DNA of 20,017 nucleotides, taken from the NCBI GenBank assembly GCA_038216175.1, contig JBBQQG010000020.1:1-20017 (forward strand), in the 5' to 3' direction. The position numbers and the translations under genes are program-made. Below the pieces are notes generated by a model. It did not search any database, was not told the origin of the DNA, and saw nothing but the letters and a program-made list of their open reading frames with translations. This document shows positions 7,305 through 15,395 of this stretch, piece by piece (position 1 is the stretch's first letter; every line of letters begins with the position of its first letter). This stretch comes from JBBQQG01 sp038216175 (GTDB lineage: Bacteria > Patescibacteriota > Saccharimonadia > Saccharimonadales > OMJO01).

Positions 7305-7829
7305 TTAACTATGATTAGATTTATTAGTTATTTTTGGAACTCTCGGTGAATTTATGCCCTTATATTTATCTCTTACTTGAAATAAAAGATAAAATGCAAT
7401 TGCCGAAGCAATTAAACTGAATATAAATGACGGGACCCCGCGTTCGTTAATAAATATCGAAATTACACTATAAGCTAAATTTAACAAGGCGCCAGCAAAA
7501 AGCAGGTCCCAGCCTCGTCTTTCATGTCTTGACAGCGGACTAAAAGCCATAAGTAGAATAACTCCGTCTATTAGCAGGACTATTATGCCTAAATATATAA
7601 ACGTTTTATCAATTCCTGATGGAGCTGCCGTTAAACCAGTGATTAAAAGATCGCTTGTAAATCTCGTTAGCTCCCATAATCCCCATGCCGCTAGTACTTG
7701 AAGCGCTCCGAAAATTAACGCTATCCACGGCCATACTTTGACTAAAGTGTCTTTTCCGTTTTCTGACATAGACGGCGCATTTTTAAAAAGCTCTGCCAGC
7801 TTATCTTCTATAGTTTTAAGAGACGACAT
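7305..7829 (-). CDS. Conserved-looking four-helix membrane protein, function unknown
   Basis: The 174-aa product has a cytoplasmic N-terminal stretch of about 30 residues (KLAELFKNAP and a NGKDTLVKVWPW motif), then four predicted membrane helices at about 32-52, 76-97, 108-128 and 133-152, and a short basic C-terminus. The style matches hypothetical membrane proteins often met in Saccharibacteria genomes, but I cannot assign a role. The start is secure: GGAGG lies upstream at normal spacing, a promoter sits at 7860-7888 and an intrinsic terminator follows, so this is a monocistronic unit. Confidence 0.8.
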   Translation of the reverse strand: MSSLKTIEDKLAELFKNAPSMSENGKDTLVKVWPWIALIFGALQVLAAWGLWELTRFTSDLLITGLTAAPSGIDKTFIYLGIIVLLIDGVILLMAFSPLSRHERRGWDLLFAGALLNLAYSVISIFINERGVPSFIFSLIASAIAFYLLFQVRDKYKGINSPRVPKITNKSNHS

Positions 7830-7859
7830 GAAAATTACCTCCGTTATATTGTTAAGCTA

Positions 7860-7888
7860 AGAATAGTCCTGCTGGGATGTTCAAGCAA
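7860..7888 (-). promoter_or_regulatory. Promoter of the four-helix membrane protein gene
   Basis: On the minus strand TTGCTT (7888-7883), a 17-bp spacer and TATTCT (7865-7860) form a sigma70-type promoter. Transcription would start near 7853, giving a leader of about 24 nt that contains the GGAGG ribosome binding site. Confidence 0.55.
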
Positions 7889-7911
7889 GCCGGAATTATT
7901 AATTGGCAGGT

Positions 7912-7917
7912 TACAAT
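7912..7917 (+). promoter_or_regulatory. -10 box placing the helicase-nuclease start at about +1
   Basis: TACAAT (five of six matches to TATAAT) ends six bases before the ATG at 7924, so the transcript could begin at the ATG. There is no convincing -35 hexamer; the only Shine-Dalgarno-like sequence is GGCAGG about 13 bases upstream. Confidence 0.4.
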
Positions 7918-7923
7918 ATAGGC

Positions 7924-10900
7924 ATGCATGACTACCAGCTAGAATATAATAAGCTAAACTATAAGCAGCGCCTTGCCGTAGATACAATTGACGGGCCAGT
8001 AATGATTTTAGCCGGGCCGGGAACTGGTAAAACCCAACTTCTTGCGATGAGAGTTGCCAATATACTTAAAAAAACCGATATTTCGCCGGCAAATATCTTA
8101 TGTCTTACATTTACTGACAACGCTGCTAGAAATATGCGGGAAAGACTGGAAAACATAGTTGGTCAGCCAGCTTTCCATGTCAGCATTCACACCTTCCACA
8201 GCTTTGGAACAGAGATTATAAATCAGTTTCCAGATCACTTCAGACAGAGACTTTTATTATCACAAATTGATGATATTGGTATCTATGCGCTGCTCCGAGA
8301 AATATTCGATCAACTGCCACATTCAAACCCGCTTTCGGCTAAACTGAACGACGAATATATTATGCTCAGCGACTGTGCAAAAATTATCAGCCGGTTAAAG
8401 CAAAATGGATTAAGTTCGTCAGAATTTAAAGTGATAATTTCATCAAACAAAAAGTTATTTATTCAATTTAGCCAAAAACTGGCTGAAACATTTAGCCAAC
8501 CGACTTCGCCAAAATACATAAACAAGTATTTCCAACTATTGAAATCTTTTCAACTGGCATCAAAAAATAAAATATTATATGGTTTCCCAGAGTATATAGT
8601 TGCAGCAGCTGAAGAGCTTGAGTTGGCAATAGAAAGCACGCAAGATACTGGACGGTACGCCCCCCGAATTACTGATTGGAGAAACAAATGGTGCGAAAAA
8701 AATGATGAAGGTATGCATGTTTTTAAAGACGATGGTAGAAATTTGAGTAAAATAACTGCTGTATCGGATGTTTACGACTCGCTTCAGAACTCATTAAGTC
8801 AAAAAGGTTTGTTTGACTTTGACGATATGATTATACAAACCGTTCAAGCTTTAGAAGAAGACAGTGAACTTGCTTCGAATTTGCAAGAGCGTTATCAGTA
8901 CATTCTGGTTGATGAGTTTCAGGATACCAATAAAGCGCAACTACGAATATTAAAAGCATTAGGCAATAATCCGATTTACGAAAATCGTCCAAATATTATG
9001 GTTGTGGGAGATGATGATCAAGCAATCTACGCATTTCAGGGGGCTGAAGTTTCCAATATGGTCCAGTTTTTAGAGTCATATAGCGATCCTCTTGTAGTTT
9101 CACTTGTTGATAATTACCGTTCTAACGATGCGATATTAACAATTGCATCTCAAATCGGCGATCAAATTACAGATCGAATATCGAAACTGCTTCCGACTAA
9201 AAAAACAAAGCTTATTGCCAATATAGATTCCAGTGAATTTCGAATAGAACAAGCCGTGTTATCATCTGAATTATCTCAGTACAAATGGATTGCTGAACAA
9301 ATTAAAAGAATATTAGAATCCGGTACCATGCCACAAGAAATAGCAGTGATAGCCCCAAAACACCGCTATTTAGAACGGCTTATTCCATACCTAGTTTCTG
9401 AGACAATACCAGTATCTTATGAACGACGTGAAAATATTTTAGAATCACCTATTATCATTGAGATACTTAAAACAGCTGAGCTTATTTATGCAATACACCG
9501 GGGTGATCATAAAGATATAGATTCGCTTCTTGCAAATGTATTATCTTATAGTTTTTGGGGACTTAAAAACGCCGAACTAATAGAAATAAGTATGGCCAGT
9601 TACGATGGACATAAACACTGGTTGGAAACAATACTAAAAGCGAAAAATAACAGAATTATTGAAATCGTCAATTGGTTTATTGATTTGTCGAAACAGTCGT
9701 CTACTCAACCATTGGAATATATTTTAGACAGTATTATCGGAATCGATCCGGCAGAGTTTAGTGATAAACTCGAAAAATCGGCAACTTCCGTTAAAAAGTT
9801 TAATTCACCGATGATGTCTTACTATTTCAGCAATTTAAAATATGAACATCAGACTGATAAATATTTGGCTACGTTGGGCCAGCTTTCCACTATCAGACAA
9901 AAACTTAGACAATGGAAACCGGATAAGACTTTATTCATATACGATCTCTTAGATTATGTGAATCTGCATAGGCAAGCAAACATTAAAATAATCGACACAA
10001 ATCCTCATACCCAATCTACAAATGCAGTGCAGGTAATGACTGCCTATAAAGCCAAGGGTCTAGAATTTGAAACGGTTTTTATTATTAATGTTCAGGATGA
10101 AGTATGGGGACCAACATCTAAAAACTATACTAGTCGGATAACACTGCCAAAAAATCTACCCTTAGATCCAGCTAGCGATGGTAATAATGACAAATTGAGG
10201 CTGTTTTATGTATCGTTAACTAGAGCTAAATATAATTTAATTATTACCAGTTACAGTCATAATCTTGAGAACAAATTATCTCAGGGTCTAAGTTTCATCG
10301 GTGGAAACACAAATATCGACCAGACTATTAATAAGCTGTTGCAACCGGTACAAATATCAACTCCAAATACAGCTCTATCTGCTGAGATCCTATCTACAGA
10401 CTGGGCATACCGTTTCCGACAGATTATTGCTGATAAGAAAACCTTGTTCGAACCAATTTTAAAAAACTACAAATTAAGCGTAACTCATCTTAATAATTTT
10501 ATAGACGTAGCATATAATGGTCCAAATTATTATTTAGTCCATAATCTGCTTAGGTTCCCTCAAGCACCAACACCCCCGGCAGCTTACGGCGACAGTATAC
10601 ATAAAGCGATCCAGTGGTATTACAGCCAGCTTAAAGAGAGTAGGGAATTTCCAGATAATAAAAAAATTATAATCACATATCAGGAAATACTTGCAAAAAA
10701 ACATTTGAAAACTGAAGATTATAACAGATATGAAATTAGAGGTACCAAAGCTCTTTTAAATTACATTAAATATAGATCTGAAAATTTTAAAATCACAGAT
10801 TTAATTGAACGAGGTTTCAATAATGAAGGCGTAGTCGTTAATGATGCAAAACTAAGTGGGAAGATTGATAAGATTAAGTTTAAAGACCAGCAAATTAATT

Positions 10901-11274
10901 CAGTCATAGATTTTAAAACCGGAAAGCCGTCTAGCAACTGGCGCGGTAAAGATAACTATGAACAGATCAAGTTGCACCGCTATAAACAGCAGCTTATGTT
11001 TTATAAACTGTTAATCGATGGATCGGCTAGTTTTAGCAAGCGAGCCGCTTTAAATAGGGCTGAACTTGAATTTATTGAAACTAACAGCTATGGAAAGCTG
11101 GCTGATAATTTAATTCTAGAATTTGACCTATCTGAGCTCGAAACATTTAAACAACTGATAAAGGTGGTATGGCAACATATTCAAGATTTGAATTTTCCTG
11201 ATACCGCTAATTATTCGAAAAATCTAGCAGGAGTTAAAAACTTTGAATCGGACATGATTAACGGATCAATTTAA
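7924..11274 (+). CDS. UvrD/Rep-type superfamily 1 helicase fused to a RecB-like nuclease
   Basis: The 1116-aa enzyme combines a 3'-5' DNA helicase with a C-terminal PD-(D/E)XK nuclease, the architecture of AddAB/RecB-like DNA end-processing enzymes. Helicase motifs: Walker A AGPGTGKT at 30-37, DEFQDTN at 330-336, GDDDQAIYAFQGA at 362-374, TAYKAKGLEFE from 706 and RLFYVSLTRAK at 759-769. The nuclease (about 870-1080) has His893 in YGDSIHKAI, Asp982 in GKIDKI, Asp996 and Lys998 in VIDFKTGK, and a following QQLMFYK segment, so it appears active. No cysteine cluster for an Fe-S site is evident. An in-frame TTG at 7903 would add seven residues; the ATG at 7924 fits the family start and the -10 box better. 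It probably acts in double-strand-break repair or foreign DNA degradation as a single polypeptide. It ends 14 bases from the convergent channel gene. Confidence 0.9.
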   Translation: MHDYQLEYNKLNYKQRLAVDTIDGPVMILAGPGTGKTQLLAMRVANILKKTDISPANILCLTFTDNAARNMRERLENIVGQPAFHVSIHTFHSFGTEIINQFPDHFRQRLLLSQIDDIGIYALLREIFDQLPHSNPLSAKLNDEYIMLSDCAKIISRLKQNGLSSSEFKVIISSNKKLFIQFSQKLAETFSQPTSPKYINKYFQLLKSFQLASKNKILYGFPEYIVAAAEELELAIESTQDTGRYAPRITDWRNKWCEKNDEGMHVFKDDGRNLSKITAVSDVYDSLQNSLSQKGLFDFDDMIIQTVQALEEDSELASNLQERYQYILVDEFQDTNKAQLRILKALGNNPIYENRPNIMVVGDDDQAIYAFQGAEVSNMVQFLESYSDPLVVSLVDNYRSNDAILTIASQIGDQITDRISKLLPTKKTKLIANIDSSEFRIEQAVLSSELSQYKWIAEQIKRILESGTMPQEIAVIAPKHRYLERLIPYLVSETIPVSYERRENILESPIIIEILKTAELIYAIHRGDHKDIDSLLANVLSYSFWGLKNAELIEISMASYDGHKHWLETILKAKNNRIIEIVNWFIDLSKQSSTQPLEYILDSIIGIDPAEFSDKLEKSATSVKKFNSPMMSYYFSNLKYEHQTDKYLATLGQLSTIRQKLRQWKPDKTLFIYDLLDYVNLHRQANIKIIDTNPHTQSTNAVQVMTAYKAKGLEFETVFIINVQDEVWGPTSKNYTSRITLPKNLPLDPASDGNNDKLRLFYVSLTRAKYNLIITSYSHNLENKLSQGLSFIGGNTNIDQTINKLLQPVQISTPNTALSAEILSTDWAYRFRQIIADKKTLFEPILKNYKLSVTHLNNFIDVAYNGPNYYLVHNLLRFPQAPTPPAAYGDSIHKAIQWYYSQLKESREFPDNKKIIITYQEILAKKHLKTEDYNRYEIRGTKALLNYIKYRSENFKITDLIERGFNNEGVVVNDAKLSGKIDKIKFKDQQINSVIDFKTGKPSSNWRGKDNYEQIKLHRYKQQLMFYKLLIDGSASFSKRAALNRAELEFIETNSYGKLADNLILEFDLSELETFKQLIKVVWQHIQDLNFPDTANYSKNLAGVKNFESDMINGSI

Positions 11275-11288
11275 AATACTGTCTAGAT

Positions 11289-11999
11289 TTATTTGCGCCG
11301 TTTTTTGGCAGGAGCTTTCTTAATGGCGGTTTTTTTAGGAACTACTTTAACTTCTCTTACTTTTTCAACTCGATCGGCAAATATAAGAGAATATAAGTTT
11401 ATCCCAACTATCGCCCCTAATAGCGGACCGACTACGTAAGGCAATTTAAACGAATTTATGCCAAGAGCAACTGACGGGTTTAATATACCATTAGAAACAA
11501 ATGAGGCAACAAGTATTCCAATTGCGAAAGAAGCGCCAATTGTAGCTGCTTTTTGGAGACCTTCATAGGCTCTATAAACTGCTGCTGCAAAACCAAAGCT
11601 AAAGATGAAAGTTCCAACCGCTTCTGCAATAAGCACTTTATAATCAGTATTTCTGCCTGAAATATTTTTCAATGGAAACATGCTGGTTGTCGTCCAATAT
11701 CTAAGTAGAAACCATGCTCCGGCACCAGCTAGCATCTGTGCCGCCATATATACTATCGCTCGGCCTGTCTGAATTTTTCTGGCTGTCCATAAACCAAATG
11801 TTATAGCCGGATTAATATGAGCTCCGGATACATCGCCAAAAATTAGAACCATTACTGCGACTGTAAGTCCTGCTACCAAGGCTGGAAAAAACGAAAGCGT
11901 ATTAGGCATGTAGCGCTGCATTGAAAATAAAGTTAATGCCAGAGTTCCGGCACCAACAAACTCAGCCACCATCATGGCAATTTTTTGTCGTCCAAACAT
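11289..11999 (-). CDS. Aquaporin-family (MIP) channel with altered second NPA loop
   Basis: The 236-aa protein has six predicted membrane helices in the MIP two-fold repeat. The first half-helix carries SGAHINPAITFG (NPA at 63-65). The second carries NGILNPSVALG: NPS replaces NPA (174-176) and Val177 stands where the selectivity-filter Arg normally follows. A Lys/Arg-rich tail (222-236) ends the protein. The start was moved 17 codons in from the longest ORF, because AGGAGG at 12014-12009 lies nine bases before the ATG at 11999. MIP proteins pass water, glycerol or other small neutral solutes; without the Arg the selectivity is hard to predict. It follows atpC on the same strand but has its own -10 box. 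Confidence 0.85.
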   Translation of the reverse strand: MFGRQKIAMMVAEFVGAGTLALTLFSMQRYMPNTLSFFPALVAGLTVAVMVLIFGDVSGAHINPAITFGLWTARKIQTGRAIVYMAAQMLAGAGAWFLLRYWTTTSMFPLKNISGRNTDYKVLIAEAVGTFIFSFGFAAAVYRAYEGLQKAATIGASFAIGILVASFVSNGILNPSVALGINSFKLPYVVGPLLGAIVGINLYSLIFADRVEKVREVKVVPKKTAIKKAPAKKRRK

Positions 12000-12008
12000 A
12001 ATGTTTGA

Positions 12009-12014
12009 CCTCCT
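12009..12014 (-). promoter_or_regulatory. Ribosome binding site of the channel gene
   Basis: AGGAGG on the minus strand, nine bases before the ATG at 11999, decides the start. The longer reading frame from 12050 would run through this site. Confidence 0.7.
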
Positions 12015-12043
12015 ATTAAGTGATACCTCAAGCATAATACTTT

Positions 12044-12059
12044 TTTGCATTTATGCAAA
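12044..12059. promoter_or_regulatory. 16-bp palindrome over the predicted channel-gene start site
   Basis: TTTGCAT-TT-ATGCAAA consists of perfect 7-bp arms with a 2-bp centre. It begins two bases after the TATAAT box on the minus strand, so it would cover the transcription start, the usual place for a repressor operator. No T-run follows on either strand in a terminator arrangement. Confidence 0.35.
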
Positions 12060-12061
12060 TT

Positions 12062-12067
12062 ATTATA
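12062..12067 (-). promoter_or_regulatory. -10 box for the channel gene
   Basis: A perfect TATAAT on the minus strand with a TG two bases upstream, close to an extended -10. The -35 region at 17 bp is poor (ACTTCT). No intrinsic terminator is visible between atpC and this point, so read-through from the atp operon is also possible. Confidence 0.45.
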
Positions 12068-12089
12068 TACAACAATGTTTATTAAGAAG

Positions 12090-12518
12090 TTAAGTTCGCC
12101 GTTTATGCCGCCTAAGTCCAGCAACCTTTAATCTGGTTTCGTGGCGGTCGATTAAGCTTTGTGCATGTTCAATCGACACTTGATCTTTAGCCGTCATTTG
12201 CAGTCTTTTTGCTTCTTCGATAGCTTTTAATACTTCTTGTTCGTTTATTTCATCTTCAAAATCTGCTTCGTCGACGAGTACTCTTAAGATATTATCTTTA
12301 ACTTCAATAACACCGCCATTGGTAGCATAATGACGCAGCATGTCGTCTTTATCTGAACTGTTAACTCGAATGCTTATCACGCCCCTTGTAGCAACGCTAA
12401 TAAGCGGCATATGCTTTGATAGTACTCCGATCTGACCGTCTAAAGTCGGCAATAAAACTTCGTATACATCACCTGCGAATTTAGCACCGTCAAGCGTAAC
12501 TAATTCGAATCTAATCAT
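12090..12518 (-). CDS. atpC: ATP synthase F1 epsilon subunit
   Basis: The 142-aa subunit of the central stalk has an N-terminal beta-sandwich (about 1-86, with LPTLDGQIGVLSKHMPL and ATNGGVIEVKDN) and a C-terminal helical hairpin (about 95-135, INEQEVLKAIEEAKRLQ and a second helix) that can inhibit ATP hydrolysis in this family. The length is normal. Its ATG overlaps the end of the preceding 64-aa ORF by eight bases (ATGATTAG). It is the last atp gene. Confidence 0.93.
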   Translation of the reverse strand: MIRFELVTLDGAKFAGDVYEVLLPTLDGQIGVLSKHMPLISVATRGVISIRVNSSDKDDMLRHYATNGGVIEVKDNILRVLVDEADFEDEINEQEVLKAIEEAKRLQMTAKDQVSIEHAQSLIDRHETRLKVAGLRRHKRRT

Positions 12519-12705
12519 TGTCTATACCAGAAATATTTAAATCGAAATTGCGAGGTATTATATTTTCAGATAAATTTGGATTAATCTCTTCATTCAATAA
12601 TCGTTTGATTAAAAGATTAAAATCATGGCTTACAAGGTCAGCTTTAGTCGGATTTATGCATTCCGTGTCACCATGTCTCGATTCGATATTCATAATATTA
12701 GTCAT
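12511..12705 (-). CDS. 64-aa ORF of unknown function between atpD and atpC
   Basis: This ORF starts inside the last codons of atpD (8-bp overlap, ATGACTAA) and ends inside the first codons of atpC (8-bp overlap, ATGATTAG), so it fills the interval exactly. The product is acidic and Asn-rich, with one likely helix in the middle (DFNLLIKRLLNEEI) and otherwise probably disordered; it has no membrane segment or cysteine pair. I recognise no family. The two matching overlaps argue for a translated gene; it could be an atp accessory protein or simply a coupling ORF. Confidence 0.6.
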   Translation of the reverse strand: MTNIMNIESRHGDTECINPTKADLVSHDFNLLIKRLLNEEINPNLSENIIPRNFDLNISGIDND

Positions 12706-14083
12706 CTTTTACTTCAGAAATATCGCCTCTCATATAAAAAGCATTTTCTGATTTATCATCATGTTTTCCATCGAGAATTTCACGAAACCCGGCGATAGTG
12801 TCTGCAAGCGATACATACTTCCCAGGCTTACCGATAAATACTTCAGCCACATGGAAGGGCTGAGTTAAGAATCTTTGAATTCGTCTAGCTCTTGAAACTG
12901 TCTGTTTGTCTTCATCACTAAGTTCCTCCATGCCTAGTATCGCAATAATGTCTTGGAGATCCTTATACCGCTGTAGAACGCGCTGAACTTCGCGAGCAAC
13001 TTGGTAATGCTCATCTCCTACGATTTCAGGATCTAAAATGGTTGAACTACTATCTAGCGGATCGACCGCAGGGTATAGACCAAGTTCTGTTAATGCGCGG
13101 TTAAGCACAATAGTAGAATCCAAGTGGGCAAAAGTTGTTGCTGGTGCTGGGTCAGTTAAATCATCAGCAGGTACATATACGGCTTGAACAGAAGTGATAG
13201 AGCCTTTTCTTGTCGATGTAATTCGTTCCTGTAAAGCGCCCATTTCCTGCGCCAAATTTGGCTGATAGCCGACAGCCGAAGGTAATCTTCCCAGTAGAGC
13301 AGATACTTCGGCTCCTGCTTGCGTAAATCGGAATATATTATCAATGAAAAGTAGCACGTTATTGCCTTTATCTCTAAAGCCCTCAGCGATAGTTAAACCT
13401 GACAACCCGACCCTTAGCCGGGCTCCCGGTGGTTCATTCATTTGACCAAACACTAACGAAGTCTTATCTAAAACGCCTGATTCGGCCATTTCATTATAAA
13501 GATCGTTTCCTTCACGTGTTCTTTCTCCGACTCCGGCAAAAACAGAATATCCACTGTGAAATTTGGCAATGTTATTTATAAGCTCAGTAATTAATACAGT
13601 CTTGCCAACCCCAGCGCCCCCAAGTAGACCGACTTTACCACCTTTGGTAATCGGTGCAATCAAATCGATAACTTTAATGCCGGTTTCCAAGATTTCAACA
13701 CTACCTGATTGATCAGTCAGGGCAGGCGGTAAACGGTGAATTGGCGCAGTTTCTTTAAAGCTACCGCCTTTACCATCTATTGGCTCGCCGATGACATTAA
13801 ACATCCGACCTAGAGTTTCCTCGCCGATTGGGACATTAATGGCCGAACCAGTATCCTCAACAATTGCACCACGCTGTACGCCGTCAGTTGTTCCAAGCGC
13901 AACAGCTCTAACACTTGATTCACTCAGATGAGATGCAACTTCTAAAACTAGATCTTTTCCTTCTTTTTTAACTATTAACGCATTATAAATTGCCGGCAGA
14001 TGACCTTCAAATTCAACATCTACTACTACGCCAACAATTTGACTGATTTTTCCTGCTTTTAACTTTTCTTTAGTTTCTACCAT
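12698..14083 (-). CDS. atpD: ATP synthase F1 beta subunit (catalytic)
   Basis: The 461-aa catalytic subunit binds and forms ATP at the alpha/beta interface. Walker A GGAGVGKT is at 155-162, the catalytic Glu is Glu187 in GERTREGND, Walker B is in NNVLLFIDNIFRF (about 241-253), and the DELSEED loop reads EELSDED near residue 390. The length is typical. Its ATG shares one base with the stop of the 123-aa ORF (TAATG), and its 3' end overlaps the 64-aa ORF. Confidence 0.97.
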   Translation of the reverse strand: MVETKEKLKAGKISQIVGVVVDVEFEGHLPAIYNALIVKKEGKDLVLEVASHLSESSVRAVALGTTDGVQRGAIVEDTGSAINVPIGEETLGRMFNVIGEPIDGKGGSFKETAPIHRLPPALTDQSGSVEILETGIKVIDLIAPITKGGKVGLLGGAGVGKTVLITELINNIAKFHSGYSVFAGVGERTREGNDLYNEMAESGVLDKTSLVFGQMNEPPGARLRVGLSGLTIAEGFRDKGNNVLLFIDNIFRFTQAGAEVSALLGRLPSAVGYQPNLAQEMGALQERITSTRKGSITSVQAVYVPADDLTDPAPATTFAHLDSTIVLNRALTELGLYPAVDPLDSSSTILDPEIVGDEHYQVAREVQRVLQRYKDLQDIIAILGMEELSDEDKQTVSRARRIQRFLTQPFHVAEVFIGKPGKYVSLADTIAGFREILDGKHDDKSENAFYMRGDISEVKDD

Positions 14084-14454
14084 TACTTTGCCTTCTTTCC
14101 ATCAATTTGTTGCTTTGCCCTATTAACTGCCAGACCTGTTAAATATATGCCTACTATTTTAGCAGTCCGACTAATTAGATAATCATTTGTCATATCTTTC
14201 TCAGATGCGATAATTACTTTTGCAAATTGACAAGCAAATTTCAAATCGCTTTCTAGTGTTTCATTCATTGTAGAAACGACTAGTTGTGCCCCTATCGAAA
14301 AACTAATCTCTGCACAGTCCTCAATTGTTTCTCTAACTAAGCTTTCTTTTAAAATGTCATTAGGGTATATACCTTCTTTAATATAATTAATGGTTGTATC
14401 TGCAATATCTTGTACATATAACGGAACGCCGATTCTTTCTTGAACTACCGTCAT
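14083..14454 (-). CDS. 123-aa protein of unknown function between atpG and atpD
   Basis: This ORF is locked into the atp operon: its start overlaps the atpG stop (ATGA) and its stop overlaps the atpD start (TAATG). The product looks soluble and mainly helical, with segments around 12-27, 32-48, 65-83, 88-112 and a Lys-rich end; cysteines are at 47 and 75. There is no signal peptide or clear membrane helix, though 97-112 is fairly hydrophobic. It is not an F1Fo subunit I recognise; the canonical operon has nothing between gamma and beta. An assembly factor, a stalk-associated subunit or a regulator would fit the position, but this is inference. Confidence 0.75.
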   Translation of the reverse strand: MTVVQERIGVPLYVQDIADTTINYIKEGIYPNDILKESLVRETIEDCAEISFSIGAQLVVSTMNETLESDLKFACQFAKVIIASEKDMTNDYLISRTAKIVGIYLTGLAVNRAKQQIDGKKAK

Positions 14455-15323
14455 TTCATTGCCTCAGCTCCACCTGTTATTTCCGCTAATTCCTGAGTAA
14501 TCGCCGATTGTCTAGCGGTGTTAAAAGCAAGCGTTAAATCGTCTATTAAATCTGATGCGTTATCGGTTGCGTTTTTCATAGCCATCATTCTCATTGAGTG
14601 TTCGCTGGCAATACTTTCTAACATAGCCTGCCACAACTGAACTTCTAACAGCCTTTCCGTAACATTATCTAGTACTGATTCAACTGAAGGTTCAAACGTA
14701 ACCGAACTTAGCGAATTATCTTTTTGGTTGTTGTTTTCTTCCAACCGTGCCGGTAACAGGGAAAGCTGATTTGCTTCTTGCAGAATATTAGAAACAAAGT
14801 TTGTCGACAACAATCTTATATCGTCGGCTAGTTTCGAAGTATATAAATCAATCACCATAGTAAGTACTGGTCTAATGTCGTTTGCCGTCGGTTTATCGCC
14901 GAAGCCGGCGTAGGCGGCCAGCAGCTCAACGTCTTCAATCCTTCTAACAAACTGAGCAACTTGTTTACCGATAGCTATAACTTTAACTTTTATGTTGGAA
15001 CGCTGATCTTCTAAAATGGCATGCGATAACAGCCTGATAATGTTGGAATTATATGCACCCGCCAGACCTCTATTGCTAGTAACAACAATATAGATTTTGG
15101 TTTTTACCTCGCGCCTTACATAAAGTGGATGCTGCTCAACATCTGTAATATTGCTAATACGAGTCAATAACGAATGAGCAGCTTCACGATAAGCTCGACC
15201 GTGGATAGCCCTCTCTTGAGCTCGTCTCATTTTCGAGGCAGCTACCAGCTCCATTGCTTTAGTGATCTGACGTGTATTCTTTACAGAAGAAATTCTGCGT
15301 TTTAGCGTTATAGTATTTGCCAT
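14451..15323 (-). CDS. atpG: ATP synthase F1 gamma subunit
   Basis: The 290-aa rotor shaft shows the paired terminal helices of the family: the N-terminal helix with TLKRRISSVKNTRQITKAME and VAASKMRRAQ, and the C-terminal helix with RMMAMKNATDNASDLI and ARQSAITQELAEITGGAEA. The middle Rossmann-like domain contains VTSNRGLAGAYN (about 80-92). Length is normal. The ATG shares one base with the stop of a 22-codon ORF upstream (TGATG), with GGTGA about 10 bases upstream as a weak ribosome binding site. Confidence 0.95.
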   Translation of the reverse strand: MANTITLKRRISSVKNTRQITKAMELVAASKMRRAQERAIHGRAYREAAHSLLTRISNITDVEQHPLYVRREVKTKIYIVVTSNRGLAGAYNSNIIRLLSHAILEDQRSNIKVKVIAIGKQVAQFVRRIEDVELLAAYAGFGDKPTANDIRPVLTMVIDLYTSKLADDIRLLSTNFVSNILQEANQLSLLPARLEENNNQKDNSLSSVTFEPSVESVLDNVTERLLEVQLWQAMLESIASEHSMRMMAMKNATDNASDLIDDLTLAFNTARQSAITQELAEITGGAEAMK

Positions 15324-15391
15324 CAGATAGTCACCAGTTTGATTTCAGATTTTGATTCTGCAAAACTAATCTTCGTTAAGTCGACTGCCAT
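15323..15391 (-). CDS. 22-aa micro-ORF filling the atpA-atpG gap
   Basis: An ATG four bases after the atpA stop opens a 22-codon frame (beginning MAVDLTKISF) whose TGA overlaps the atpG ATG. It uses the whole 72-bp interval. There is no strong Shine-Dalgarno, so it would be translated by reinitiation after atpA. It could act as a relay that carries ribosomes into atpG, encode a small peptide, or be chance. Confidence 0.35.
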   Translation of the reverse strand: MAVDLTKISFAESKSEIKLVTI

Positions 15392-15395
15392 AGCG

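Noticed and set aside
12000..12050. 17-residue N-terminal extension of the channel protein
   Set aside because: The segment would contain the AGGAGG ribosome binding site, and the MIP family starts near the inner methionine.
12518..12751. 77-codon plus-strand ORF across atpC/atpD
   Set aside because: It is antisense to the tightly coupled atp junctions, has no ribosome binding site and no recognisable product.
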